Of a stretch of DNA of 44,611 bases, positions 16,221 to 24,439 are shown piece by piece (position 1 is the stretch's first letter; each line of letters starts with the position of its first letter). A model generated the notes under the pieces. It saw only the letters and a program-made list of their open reading frames with translations. It had not been told where the DNA came from and did no database searches. The stretch is from Lentisphaeria bacterium (lineage in GTDB: Bacteria; Verrucomicrobiota; Lentisphaeria; Victivallales; Victivallaceae): positions 1 through 44,611 of the forward strand of contig JALEMG010000035.1 of the NCBI GenBank assembly GCA_022768375.1, written 5' to 3'. Made by a program: the position numbers and the translations under genes.

Positions 16221-18449
16221 CTACATCAGGTCCTGCGCGTCGACATCCACGGCGACGGAGACCCCGGCGGGCGGAGTACGGTGAAGCGCGAGGATGCGGA
16301 CGGCTTCGCGGATGGTCTTGAGTTTGCGCCCCCGAATGGTCATCAGATAGCGGTACTGATTGCGGATCTTCTCGATGGGCGCGGGCGCGGGCGCGGTGAT
16401 GCGGACCTGATCGTGCTTGTAGACCTGCAGTTCGGCGGCGAAGGCGGCGGCGTAAGCGGCGACGGCCTTCTCGTCCTCCCCCTTGAAAATGACGGCGATG
16501 AGCCGGGAAAACGGCGGAAAATCGAGCATTTCCCGAAACTCCAGATCGAATTTGGAAAACCCGTCGAAGTCCAGATTCGCGGCGAATTGCAGCACTTCGC
16601 TATCCCTGCCGGTCTGGAAGATCACTTCGCCGCGCCTTTCCCCGCGTCCGGCGCGGCCCGCCACCTGCGTGAGCATTTGAAACGTCCGTTCCTGCGCCCG
16701 GAAGTCGGGCATGCTCAGCCCCTGATCGGCGTTGATGACGCCCACCAGCGTGACGCCGGGGAAATGCAGACCTTTGGCGATCATCTGGGTGCCGACGAGA
16801 ATATCCAGTTTGCCTCGGCTGAACTTGTCCAGCACCGCTTCGTAGTCGCCCGGCGTGCGCATCATGTCCGAATCCATCCGGCCGATCCTCGCGTCGGGAA
16901 AAACGGCGTGGACGACGCTTTCCAGTTTCTCCGTGCCGCTGCCCAGATACCGTATCTCCGGCGAACCGCACTGGGGACAATTCACCGGCGCGGGCACGAT
17001 GTTGCCGCAGAGGTGACAACTGAGCACACCCCGGGAACGGCTGTAGGTATAGTTGTAGTTCACCGAACACTCCGGGCAGCGGGCTTCGTAGCCGCACTGG
17101 GGACAGCAGAGCGCCCGGGCGTAGCCCCGGCGGTTGAGAAAAAGAATGGTCTGCTCGGCCCGTTCGATGCGTTCCCGCACCGCGTCGATCAGCATGGGAG
17201 AGAGCAGATTGCTCACGCCCGGTTCCGGCGGCGGGTCGAGCCTGCGGTCCGCGATGCGAATGATCGGCGCGGGCTTGTCCGCCACCTGCGAAGCCATGCG
17301 GCAGAGCCGGAATTTGCCCTGTTTCGCATTGTAAAGGGATTCCGCGGAGGGGGTGGCGGAACCGAGGATGACGCGGGCGTGTTCCAGTTTGCCCCGCATG
17401 ACCGCCACGTCCCGGGCGAGATAGCGGGGGGATTCGGACTGCTTGTAACTGCCGTCATGCTCCTCGTCCACCACGATCAGTCCGAGGTCGCGGAAGGGTG
17501 CGAACAGCGCGGAACGGGCGCCGATGGCGATTTTGACCTGCCCGGAGTTGATGCGGTTCCACTCGTCGAAGCGTTCCCGGTCGGTGAGCCGGCTGTGCAG
17601 AACGCTCAAGTTTCCGCCGAAGCGCGCCCGGAACCGCCGCACCGTCTGGGGGGTGAGCGAGATCTCCGGCACCAGCACGATGGCGGATCGGCCGTGCGCC
17701 AGCGTTTTGGCGATGGCCTGCAGATAGACTTCCGTTTTTCCGCTGTTGGTGTTGCCGTAAAGCAGCAGAACGTGGGGACCGTCCGGGGTCCGCTCCATCT
17801 CCTCGAGCATGTCCAGCGCCTTTTTCTGGTCCGGCGTGGGGGACAGCGGCGCGTCGGGGACCGGTTCCACCCCGGCCAGCGGGTCGGGGGCGATGCTCTC
17901 CTCCCGGGAGGCGATCAGTCCGGCCCGGACCAGCGCGTCGAAGGCCCCGGCGCTGTAGTCCGCGTCGGCGGTGTACTCCGAACGGACCGCGTCGGGACGG
18001 CGGAGGACGAGGCGAAGGACGTTCCGCCGCTTGTCCAGCCGGGCGTCTTCGGCGTGATCGGCGAGATACTTCGCGGCGGCGGCGTGGTCGGGCACGAAGT
18101 ACACTCTGCACTTGCGTTCGCGGACTTTGCCGTTGCGCACCGCCGCGGGAAGCAGGGTGCGGATGGCGTGCTCCTGCGAAGCGCAGTAGTATTCGGCGAT
18201 CCATTTGCCCAGCGCGACGAGATTGGGCGGGATGTCGGCGCGATCGGCGGCCGGCCCCTCCAGCATCCGAAGTTTCGCGGGATCGAAATCGCTCCGTTCG
18301 CTGAAACTTAAAATATATCCGCTCCGGGACGCGCGTCCGAACGGGACCTTGACCGCGCCGCCCACAGCGTATTCGCTTTCGTGCCCGGGCGGGACGAGGT
18401 AGTCGAATTCCCGGTCCAGCGCGAGGTCGGTGATGACTTTGGCGATCAT
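16221..18449 (-). CDS. priA: primosomal protein N' (replication restart helicase PriA)
   Basis: A 742-aa 3'-5' helicase that reloads the replisome at stalled forks. Walker A is GNTNSGKT (232-239), a variant of the usual GVTGSGKT that keeps the GK[ST] core. The DEAH-type box is DEEH (328-331) within VVDEEHDGSYKQ. The zinc-binding insert has eight cysteines (449, 452, 458, 461, 478, 481, 491, 494). Motif V/VI regions GTQMIAKGLHFPGVTLVGVINAD and QVAGRAGRGE are present. The N-terminal DNA-binding domain starts normally (MIAKVITDLALDREFDYLVP). The start overlaps the preceding small gene by four bases. It is the last gene of the nadC-ruvA-small ORF-priA operon, followed by R2. Confidence 0.96.
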   Translation of the reverse strand: MIAKVITDLALDREFDYLVPPGHESEYAVGGAVKVPFGRASRSGYILSFSERSDFDPAKLRMLEGPAADRADIPPNLVALGKWIAEYYCASQEHAIRTLLPAAVRNGKVRERKCRVYFVPDHAAAAKYLADHAEDARLDKRRNVLRLVLRRPDAVRSEYTADADYSAGAFDALVRAGLIASREESIAPDPLAGVEPVPDAPLSPTPDQKKALDMLEEMERTPDGPHVLLLYGNTNSGKTEVYLQAIAKTLAHGRSAIVLVPEISLTPQTVRRFRARFGGNLSVLHSRLTDRERFDEWNRINSGQVKIAIGARSALFAPFRDLGLIVVDEEHDGSYKQSESPRYLARDVAVMRGKLEHARVILGSATPSAESLYNAKQGKFRLCRMASQVADKPAPIIRIADRRLDPPPEPGVSNLLSPMLIDAVRERIERAEQTILFLNRRGYARALCCPQCGYEARCPECSVNYNYTYSRSRGVLSCHLCGNIVPAPVNCPQCGSPEIRYLGSGTEKLESVVHAVFPDARIGRMDSDMMRTPGDYEAVLDKFSRGKLDILVGTQMIAKGLHFPGVTLVGVINADQGLSMPDFRAQERTFQMLTQVAGRAGRGERRGEVIFQTGRDSEVLQFAANLDFDGFSKFDLEFREMLDFPPFSRLIAVIFKGEDEKAVAAYAAAFAAELQVYKHDQVRITAPAPAPIEKIRNQYRYLMTIRGRKLKTIREAVRILALHRTPPAGVSVAVDVDAQDLM

Positions 18450-18694
18450 GATTCCCCGGCTTCGCGCATAAGGTCCGTGAATTCCTCCGGAGACAATTCA
18501 CGGAGGCCCTTGCCCCGGCGAGCCAGTTTTTCGTTGAACTTCACCACCGTCTCGGTCATGCGCTCGTGGGTCTCCTCCGAACCGCCTACGAGCAGGAAAT
18601 CGTCCCCTTTGGTGATCCGCTTCTGCCCGTCGGCATTGTCCAGTCCCAGCCCCAGCAGTATCGCCCGGGCATCGGGATCGTCGGCATTCATCAT
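18446..18694 (-). CDS. small conserved-looking protein of unknown function (82 aa)
   Basis: I do not recognise this family. The 82-aa product is acidic at the N-terminus (MMNADDPDARAILLGLGLDN) and rich in charged residues, with a likely helical C-terminal half (RMTETVVKFNEKLARRGKGLRELSPEEFTDLM). It has no membrane segment and no cysteines. A GGAGGG box precedes the ATG at 18694 by eight bases, and its end overlaps the priA start (ATGA), so it is very likely translated. The place between ruvA and priA suggests a link with DNA recombination or restart, but that is only context. Confidence 0.65.
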   Translation of the reverse strand: MMNADDPDARAILLGLGLDNADGQKRITKGDDFLLVGGSEETHERMTETVVKFNEKLARRGKGLRELSPEEFTDLMREAGES

Positions 18695-18710
18695 GGTGCG
18701 GCCCTCCGGA

Positions 18711-19301
18711 TCAGAAATTGAGTTTGAGCAGCGCGGCGCGAATCAGATTCTCGGTGGTGCGCTCCGCTTCGGGCAGTTCGGCAAGCAGGGCATTGACCAC
18801 TTTGTTCACCGCGTCTTTGCGGAAGCCCAACTGCTCCAGCGCGGCGGCGGCGTCCGCTCCGGCGGTGTCGGCTTCCGGCGGCGCCAGCGCGGGGTCGATA
18901 CCGGCAAGTTTGTCCCGCAATTCCACGATGAGCCTCTCGGCGGTGCGTTTGCCGATGCCGTTGATGCGCGAAAGCGCCTTGGCGTCCCCCGCGCTCACGG
19001 CGGCGCAGAAGGAGGATGCGGGCATGGCGGAAAGCACGTTGAGCGCCAGTTTGCCGCCGACCCCGGAGACCTGGATCAACTGCTGAAAGAGTTTTTTCTC
19101 CTCCGGCGTGGCAAATCCGTACAGCGCGATGGCGTCTTCCCGCACCGCGGTGTGAATGTAGAGCCGGACCGTCGCTTCGCCCGGCGGCAGTTTGTCGAAA
19201 GTGGAAAGCGGGATCGCCACCTCGTAGCCCACCCCGTTCACGTCGATCAGACAGGAGGAAAAATCCCTGTCCGCGATCCGGCCCGTCAGCATCCCGATCA
19301 T
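18711..19301 (-). CDS. ruvA: Holliday junction branch migration protein RuvA
   Basis: A 196-aa protein that binds four-way junctions as a tetramer and recruits the RuvB motor. The family start MIGMLTGRI fits the ATG at 19301, which overlaps the nadC stop as TGATG. The OB-fold domain (1-65), two helix-hairpin-helix motifs (VSGVGGKLALNVLSA near 76 and INGIGKRTAERLIVELRDKL near 111) and the small RuvB-binding domain III (about 150-196, AALEQLGFRKDAVNKVVNAL) are all visible. No ruvB or ruvC is adjacent. Confidence 0.95.
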   Translation of the reverse strand: MIGMLTGRIADRDFSSCLIDVNGVGYEVAIPLSTFDKLPPGEATVRLYIHTAVREDAIALYGFATPEEKKLFQQLIQVSGVGGKLALNVLSAMPASSFCAAVSAGDAKALSRINGIGKRTAERLIVELRDKLAGIDPALAPPEADTAGADAAAALEQLGFRKDAVNKVVNALLAELPEAERTTENLIRAALLKLNF

Positions 19302-20176
19302 CACTTCACCTCAATGTCCAGCGAAATATCCATCGAACGCACCGAATGGGTCAGCGCTCCGGCGGAAACGAAATCCACCCCCAGACGCCCGATGGCCTTG
19401 AGCCGGGAGAGCGTAATGCCGCCGGAGGCCTCCAGTTTCGCCCGGTTGGCGTTGATGGCCACCGCTTTGAGCATCGTGGCGTCGGACATGTTGTCCAGCA
19501 GGATGTATTCCACGCCGCACGCCGCGGCTTCGGCCACCTCCTCCAGTTTGTCGGCCTCCACCTCGATCTCCAGGTCCGGGTAGGCCCGGCGCGCCCTCTC
19601 CACGGCGCGGCGGATGGCGCCGTCGCCCTCCAGCGCGGCCATTTCGCGGTGGTTGTCCTTGATCATGATGCGGTCGTAGAGGCCGATCCGGTGGTTGGAA
19701 GCGCCGCCGACGGCCACGGCGTACTTCTCCAGATTGCGGTAGCCCGGGGTGGTCTTGCGGGTATCCAGCGCCACGCACTTGGAACCCTCCAGTTCGGCGG
19801 CGTAGGCGCGGGACATGGTGGCCACGCCGCAGAGCCGCTGGAGGAAGTTGAGCGCGGTGCGTTCCGCCGTCAGCATGGCACGGGCGGGACCGGTGATCTC
19901 CGCGAGCAGTTCGCCGCGCCCGACGGAATCCCCGTCCCGCTTGAGATACGTGAAGCGCAAATCCGGGCCGATCCGGTGAAAGACCCTTTCGGCCACCGGC
20001 AGTCCGGCGACCACCATCGACGGTTCCTTGCAGCGCAGTACCCCCCGGGCGACGGCGGTTTCCGGCACCACCGCCAGCGTGGTGGTGTCGCCCCGGCCGT
20101 CCAAATCCTCGCTGACGGCCAATTCGATCAGGGCATCGACCCGTTTCCAGTCGATTTCGGGAACAATGCGGCTCAT
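19301..20176 (-). CDS. nadC: nicotinate-nucleotide pyrophosphorylase (quinolinate phosphoribosyltransferase)
   Basis: A 291-aa enzyme converting quinolinate and PRPP to nicotinate mononucleotide in de novo NAD synthesis. Motifs seen include EDLDGRGDTTT near the N-terminus, ERTALNFLQRLCGVAT (105-120), DTRKTTPG (138-145), GGASNHRIGLYD and MIKDNH (171-176), then EVEADKLEEV and LLDNMS in the barrel. The start at 20176 has GGAGGTG six bases upstream; a further in-frame ATG at 20218 lacks one. The stop overlaps the ruvA start. nadA and nadB are not in the window. Repeat R3 lies just upstream and I see no convincing promoter between R3 and the start. Confidence 0.95.
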   Translation of the reverse strand: MSRIVPEIDWKRVDALIELAVSEDLDGRGDTTTLAVVPETAVARGVLRCKEPSMVVAGLPVAERVFHRIGPDLRFTYLKRDGDSVGRGELLAEITGPARAMLTAERTALNFLQRLCGVATMSRAYAAELEGSKCVALDTRKTTPGYRNLEKYAVAVGGASNHRIGLYDRIMIKDNHREMAALEGDGAIRRAVERARRAYPDLEIEVEADKLEEVAEAAACGVEYILLDNMSDATMLKAVAINANRAKLEASGGITLSRLKAIGRLGVDFVSAGALTHSVRSMDISLDIEVK

Positions 20177-20220
20177 TTCAACACCTCCGTCAATATTTTC
20201 ATCTCGGCTCCGTACCAAAT

Positions 20221-20568
20221 CCTGTCTGACTTTTCATTTAACGCGGTCAGCCGCCGCCCGCTTCCGCCGTCGTCAAGGCTATGGCGGACAAGCAACCCCC
20301 ACGTTTTCTTTGGTTACTTTCTTTTGCGAAAGAAAGTAACGTAGTCGCCTTTTCTTGTCTTACTTCTTTTCCCGCGAGAAAAGAGCGGCAACGTGCCGCC
20401 GCGAAACTGAGGCCCGGCTCCGTTGTCGCCGGTCCGGTTTGCATCCCCGCGTTTTCTTTGGTTACTTTCTTTTGCGAAAGAAAGTAACGCAGTCGCCTTT
20501 TCTTGTCTTACTTCTTTTCCCGCGAGAAAAGAAGTAAGCGCCCGGAGGCGGATTTCTTTTTTTATTTT
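20221..20568 (-). repeat. composite hairpin repeat R3 (two modules)
   Basis: On the minus strand it begins in the A-rich run touching the stop codon of the SirB1-like gene. It has the CTTACTTC hairpin (20507-20538) and two GTTACTTTC hairpins (20461-20488 and 20313-20340, 148 bp apart). The GC-rich tail is shared with the others, but the final segment has diverged. The 5' CGGGTGCTACCCGG block is reduced to a short remnant. It fills almost the whole gap between two minus-strand genes. Confidence 0.85.
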
Positions 20569-21399
20569 TCAGTCCTCTTTTGCTTCAGGCTCCGGCGCCG
20601 TGGCCCGGAACGGATACGGGAACCGGTCGAAAACATGCTCGCTGTCGTCGCCGCCCAGCGCCTGCGCAATACTCATCACATACCGGTAACTGTCGCTGTT
20701 CACCGCGCAGGAGAGCAGCGTGGCGGCGACGTAACGCAGGATCATCCGGGAGTTCCAGAACTCCAGCGCCCGGACCTCCGGGGCCGGACAGAGCCGCCAC
20801 GCGCCCCCGCCCAGCAGAATACCGCCCCGACCGTCGATCAGGGCGAATTCGTCCAGCGTCCGCACCACGCGCAAACCCGCGCCGCCGGCCAGTTCCGCCG
20901 CCAGCGCCAGCAGGACCGAACCGGCGCCGGCCCGACGGTCGAGAATGGTGCCGAGGCAGTAACTCTCCGGTACGATGGTGCTTTCCGGTTCCGGCAGGAA
21001 ACTCCGCCGCCGCAGAAAGAACTCCACCTCCTCCAGCGAAGTCGGTCCGCCGGAGCGGAAGTCGGCGGCGAACTCCTCCGCCGCCGTATGCAGCGCCGCC
21101 GCCGAATCCCGGTCGAACCACAGCAGATGCAGTTCCTCCAGTCCGGCCAGCAGGTCCGGATTCGCATCCGCCGTCAGCCGGCGGTGAAAATCCCGCCGCC
21201 GCCGCCGCATGGTCAGCGCGCTCTGCAACTGGTGCGCCCGGCGGCGGACCACCGGGTCGGCGCTCTCCTGCAGCACCGCCGGGAGGTCCTCCAGTTCGTC
21301 GGCCCGTTCCAGAAGTTGCGCCAGCAGATTGACGCCGACATTCTCGTCCGCGTCGTCCAGCATGGAGGCGATGCGCAGGATGTCAGGCGGGATTGCCAT
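20569..21399 (-). CDS. SirB1/transglutaminase-like protein (tentative)
   Basis: A 276-aa protein without signal peptide. The first half is helical (LDDADENVGVNLLAQLLERADELEDLP), reminiscent of the N-terminal part of SirB1-type proteins. Residues around 165-220 (ESYCLGTILDRRAGAGSVLLALAAEL) resemble the SirB1 pattern 'NSYLNRVLERRRGIPISLA', followed by a 'DEFALID' strand where the family has its HFLL. The typical catalytic His is not evident, so activity is doubtful. The ATG at 21399 overlaps the end of the exonuclease gene by 17 bp, so the two are co-transcribed. The C-terminal 70 residues are not recognised. Confidence 0.5.
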   Translation of the reverse strand: MAIPPDILRIASMLDDADENVGVNLLAQLLERADELEDLPAVLQESADPVVRRRAHQLQSALTMRRRRRDFHRRLTADANPDLLAGLEELHLLWFDRDSAAALHTAAEEFAADFRSGGPTSLEEVEFFLRRRSFLPEPESTIVPESYCLGTILDRRAGAGSVLLALAAELAGGAGLRVVRTLDEFALIDGRGGILLGGGAWRLCPAPEVRALEFWNSRMILRYVAATLLSCAVNSDSYRYVMSIAQALGGDDSEHVFDRFPYPFRATAPEPEAKED

Positions 21400-22183
21400 C
21401 TTTTTTGCGCTCCGGGAATTTGCCGAGCAGCGCGTTGCCGGCGATGTCGCGGACATCGTCCGGGAAGTCGTTCTTGATGATCCAGCGGAGGAAGCCCGGC
21501 TCGTTCTCCGCGATGTCGCGGAGCGTCCGTCCGGCGTACTTGCCGAAATTCACGATCACCTCGTCGCCGCTCCACTTGAATCTCCGGCTCCGGTCCACCG
21601 CGTCCGGGTCGCTCATGTCGGAATATTCGGCCAGTTCCGCCAGCGTCCGGGGCAGTTCCGGGTGCTTCGCCAGTTCGCCCTGCAGGACCTCCCAGGTGGC
21701 GGCGGTGTCGGCGGCCGCGCCGTGGGCGTTCTCCAGGTCCTTGCCGCAGAAGAACTTGTACGCCGCCGTCAGCGTCCGGGGATAGAGTTTGCAGAAAATG
21801 GCGTAGGCGTCCACGATCTTGCGTTCGCCGGAGCGGAAATCCAGATTCGCCCGCTTGAACTCGTTCTCCAGCAGCGGCACGTCGAATCCGGCGATGTTGT
21901 ATCCGGCCAGATCGCAGCCGTCGAGATAGGCGTAGAGTTTTTCGGCGATGTCCTCGAACCGCGGACAGTCGGCCACGTCCGCGTCGGTGATCCCGTGGAT
22001 CGCCGTCGCACCGGGAGGGATGGGCATGCCCGGATTCAGCCGCCGCACCGTGGTGCGGGAAGTGCCGTCGGGCATGATCTTCATGACCGCGATCTCCACG
22101 ATCCGGTCGCGCTGGGGGACCACCCCGGTGCTTTCGATGTCAAAAACCGCCAGCGGGCGTTCCAGTTGCAGATGTTCCGGCAT
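21383..22183 (-). CDS. DEDDh 3'-5' exonuclease (DnaQ/RNase T family)
   Basis: A 266-aa exonuclease. The DEDDh residues are Asp15 and Glu17 in FDIESTG, Asp101 in GYNIAGFDVPLL, and His154/Asp159 in AHGAAADT. The AIHGITDADV motif is also typical. After the exonuclease fold, a C-terminal segment (about 207-255, VNFGKYAGRTLRDIAENEPGFLRWI) matches the 'FGKYKGKTL..YLRWI' pattern of DUF3820-type domains, often found attached to such nucleases. The substrate (DNA proofreading, repair or RNA) cannot be decided. It has its own promoter at 22234-22261, divergent from hisB, and overlaps the SirB1-like gene. Confidence 0.9.
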   Translation of the reverse strand: MPEHLQLERPLAVFDIESTGVVPQRDRIVEIAVMKIMPDGTSRTTVRRLNPGMPIPPGATAIHGITDADVADCPRFEDIAEKLYAYLDGCDLAGYNIAGFDVPLLENEFKRANLDFRSGERKIVDAYAIFCKLYPRTLTAAYKFFCGKDLENAHGAAADTAATWEVLQGELAKHPELPRTLAELAEYSDMSDPDAVDRSRRFKWSGDEVIVNFGKYAGRTLRDIAENEPGFLRWIIKNDFPDDVRDIAGNALLGKFPERKKDGNPA

Positions 22184-22233
22184 GATGTATTCACTCCATA
22201 GACGATGATGATGCTTCCCAAGTCAACCGCTAT

Positions 22234-22261
22234 AATATAGTACGGCCCCGCCGGATTGCAA
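22234..22261 (-). promoter_or_regulatory. promoter of the exonuclease gene
   Basis: Minus strand TTGCAA (22256-22261), 16 bp, TATATT (22234-22239). The core again reads TATAATATA (22231-22239), but I see no matching plus-strand -35. Confidence 0.7.
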
Positions 22262-22271
22262 GTTTTCCGGG

Positions 22272-22300
22272 TTGACAACCCGGAGGGAAAGTGCTATATT
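22272..22300 (+). promoter_or_regulatory. promoter of hisB
   Basis: TTGACA (22272-22277), 17 bp, TATATT (22295-22300), 49 bp before the ATG. It is the best match to the consensus on the plus strand and lies back to back with the exonuclease promoter. Confidence 0.8.
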
Positions 22301-22348
22301 AGTCCCCGGGAGTTGCAGTTTTTCACGTTAATCACGCCAGGAGGCACC

Positions 22349-22942
22349 ATGTCCGCGAACCGTTCCGCTCAAGTCAGCCGCAAAACCGCCGAAACCGAGA
22401 TCCGCTGCGCCATCGACCTCGACGGCTCCGGCCGGTCGGAGATCTACACCGGGATACCCTTCCTCGACCACATGCTGACGCTTTTCGCCCGGCACGGGTT
22501 CTTCGATCTGGAAGTCGCCGCAAAAGGCGATCTGGAAGTGGACTGCCATCACACCATGGAGGATCTGGGCCTGGTGCTGGGCGAAGCATTCGCCAAAGCC
22601 GCCGGGGACAAGGCGGGCATCCGGCGTTACGGCAACTTCCTGCTGCCGATGGACGAAACGCTGGTGATGATCGCGCTGGACCTCTCCGGCCGTCCCGGGC
22701 TTTACTACGACGTCACCCCCCCCGCGCCGACGCTGAACGGGATCGACACCCGACTGTTCCATGAGTTCTTTCAGGCGTTCTGCGTCAAAAGCGGCCTCAA
22801 TCTGCACATCCGCATGATCGCGGCCTGCGAGACCCATCACCTTTTTGAAGCCGTTTTCAAAGGACTGGCCAAAGCGCTGGATCAGGCGACGACCGTCGAT
22901 CCGCGGGTGCGGGGCGTACTTTCCACCAAAGGTTCGCTCTGA
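22349..22942 (+). CDS. hisB: imidazoleglycerol-phosphate dehydratase (monofunctional)
   Basis: A 197-aa Mn-dependent enzyme of histidine synthesis that dehydrates imidazole glycerol phosphate. Metal-binding motifs are FLDHM (His41), DCHHTMED (His67, His68, Glu71) and ETHHLFEA (His163, His164, Glu167). The length fits the monofunctional dehydratase; there is no phosphatase domain as in E. coli HisB. AGGAGG precedes the ATG at 22349. The in-frame sequence back to 22256 is leader and promoter. No other his genes are nearby. The next gene starts two bases after its stop. Confidence 0.95.
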   Translation: MSANRSAQVSRKTAETEIRCAIDLDGSGRSEIYTGIPFLDHMLTLFARHGFFDLEVAAKGDLEVDCHHTMEDLGLVLGEAFAKAAGDKAGIRRYGNFLLPMDETLVMIALDLSGRPGLYYDVTPPAPTLNGIDTRLFHEFFQAFCVKSGLNLHIRMIAACETHHLFEAVFKGLAKALDQATTVDPRVRGVLSTKGSL

Positions 22943-22944
22943 CG

Positions 22945-24192
22945 ATGAGATCGCCACTGGTCCTGCTGCTGCTGGCGGCGATCCCTTTCCTCGGCGCCGG
23001 AGAACTCAATGATCTGCTGAGTTCCCCGGAAACGCTCTGGCAGTTGACGCCGAAGGCGCTGAATGAGAAATACCCGAATCTGCTCACCCGGCGCAGCGAC
23101 GGCGCATTCTACGCCGGGCCCGGGACGGTGAAGGAGTTCACGCTGGACGAACAACCCGTCTACGATCTGGATTTCGTCTTTCAGGACGGGACGCTGGCCG
23201 CCGTCCATGTCGCGCTCCACACCCGGGGCGACGTCGGCAAGCCCCTGCCCGCCCGCGAAGGCGGGGAAAAACTGGACGCGCTGGAACGGCGCATCGCCAC
23301 CTTCTATGTCCCGGGTTCCCGGGGGCGGAAACTGCAGGCGGCCAAACTCGGCGGGACCCGGATCAAGACCACGCTGTTCACCGGGAAGCAACTCTCCGCG
23401 GCGCTGATCTGCGGGACGCTGGACGGCGGCGCGCTGGAATTCATCACCGTCGATTTCCTCCGGCCCGGCATCAGCGCCGAACACCTGCGGCGGGCCATGC
23501 GGAGCAAGACCGAAGCCGGGGACCTCCCGGCGCGGCGGCAGGAGGAGGAGGGCGGTTACTTCCTCACGCTGCCCATGGTCGATCAGGGACCGAAAGGCTA
23601 TTGCGTGCCCGCCGCCGTCAACCGGGTCCTGCTCTACTACGGCGGCGAAGTCGACCTGCACGCGCTGGCCGGGATGCTGGGCGCCGACGCCCAAAAAGGC
23701 ACCGATCTGGAAGACGCGGTGCGCCGGCTGAAAAAACTGGATTCCCGGCTCGGCGTCCGGTTCATGGATCTGTACCGGTTTCAGGATTTCGATTCCAACC
23801 GGGTGCGGCAGTTTCTCAAGCGCTACAACCACGCCGCGCGGAAACTCGGCGAGGAGCGGCTCGACCTCAGCCTCCCGCGGGGCGGGCTGAAATTCACCGC
23901 GCCGGTCATGGCGGAAATCCGCCGGGACCCCGGCCGGTGCGACAACTTCTTCCGGCAGGTCAAAACCGCCATCGACCGGGGCGTCCCGCTCTGCTGGGGC
24001 GTGATGGTGTTCCCGAAACAGGCGGGGGACAAATGCGAATTCCACCTCCGGCTCATCACCGGCTACCGGGACAATCCCCGCCGCATCGTCTATTCCGACA
24101 CCTGGGGCGACGGACACGACAAAAGCGTCATGCCGGTGGAGGAGGCGTGGCCCCGGACCATCCGCCTCTTTCTCCTGAACCCCAAAATTTAG
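22945..24192 (+). CDS. secreted C39-like papain-fold peptidase (tentative)
   Basis: A 415-aa protein with a clear N-terminal signal peptide (MRSPLVLLLLAAIPFLGAG). The first 200 residues form a domain that I do not recognise. Residues 205-415 look like a C39-family papain fold: Gln214 and Cys220 in VDQGPKGYCVPAAVNRVLLYYG, His367 in CEFHLRLITGY and Asp385 in VYSDTWGDGH form the expected Gln-Cys-His-Asp set. It therefore probably cleaves peptides outside the cytoplasm. It is not fused to an ABC transporter as bacteriocin-processing C39 proteins are. It begins two bases after hisB, so it is co-expressed with a housekeeping enzyme for no obvious reason. Confidence 0.7.
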   Translation: MRSPLVLLLLAAIPFLGAGELNDLLSSPETLWQLTPKALNEKYPNLLTRRSDGAFYAGPGTVKEFTLDEQPVYDLDFVFQDGTLAAVHVALHTRGDVGKPLPAREGGEKLDALERRIATFYVPGSRGRKLQAAKLGGTRIKTTLFTGKQLSAALICGTLDGGALEFITVDFLRPGISAEHLRRAMRSKTEAGDLPARRQEEEGGYFLTLPMVDQGPKGYCVPAAVNRVLLYYGGEVDLHALAGMLGADAQKGTDLEDAVRRLKKLDSRLGVRFMDLYRFQDFDSNRVRQFLKRYNHAARKLGEERLDLSLPRGGLKFTAPVMAEIRRDPGRCDNFFRQVKTAIDRGVPLCWGVMVFPKQAGDKCEFHLRLITGYRDNPRRIVYSDTWGDGHDKSVMPVEEAWPRTIRLFLLNPKI

Positions 24193-24202
24193 CATTCCCC
24201 CC

Positions 24203-24231
24203 TTGACGAACCCTTTTTTCCGGAGTATATT
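24203..24231 (+). promoter_or_regulatory. promoter of carB
   Basis: TTGACG (24203-24208), 17 bp, TATATT (24226-24231). It predicts a start near 24238 and a 5' leader of about 200 nt. Confidence 0.75.
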
Positions 24232-24237
24232 ACATTC

Positions 24238-24439
24238 CGGTCTCTTGCGGGGGGACCCGTGGTGTGCGCGTGTGTGTGCAACGGGCCGAACGACGCGGGG
24301 GGCCGGAGATGATCATAGTGTCAGGATCTCCGGGAAGTCCCGGCGCGCGCGGGAGCGGCGCACGGGACACGCGGGGACCGGGGTGCGAACGGAACAAAAC
24401 AGTTTTTCATCAAATATTTTTCGGGAAAAGAGGTTCTCC
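24238..24439 (+). promoter_or_regulatory. structured carB leader of unknown type
   Basis: About 200 nt between the predicted start site and the carB ATG. It contains a perfect 8-bp inverted repeat CCGGAGAT (24303-24310) / ATCTCCGG (24326-24333) with a 15-nt loop. Several shorter GC hairpins are also present (CCCGT/ACGGG near 24256-24285 and CCCG/CGGG near 24339-24353). An AT-rich stretch before the ribosome binding site includes GTTTTTCATC. I do not recognise a known riboswitch, PyrR site or attenuator with a T tract. A regulatory role is inferred from length and structure only. Confidence 0.45.

Noticed and set aside
24238-24439. A known riboswitch or T-tract attenuator in the carB leader.
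   Set aside because: No consensus that I know fits, and the hairpins are not followed by a run of T at the right place. It is kept only as an unassigned structured leader.
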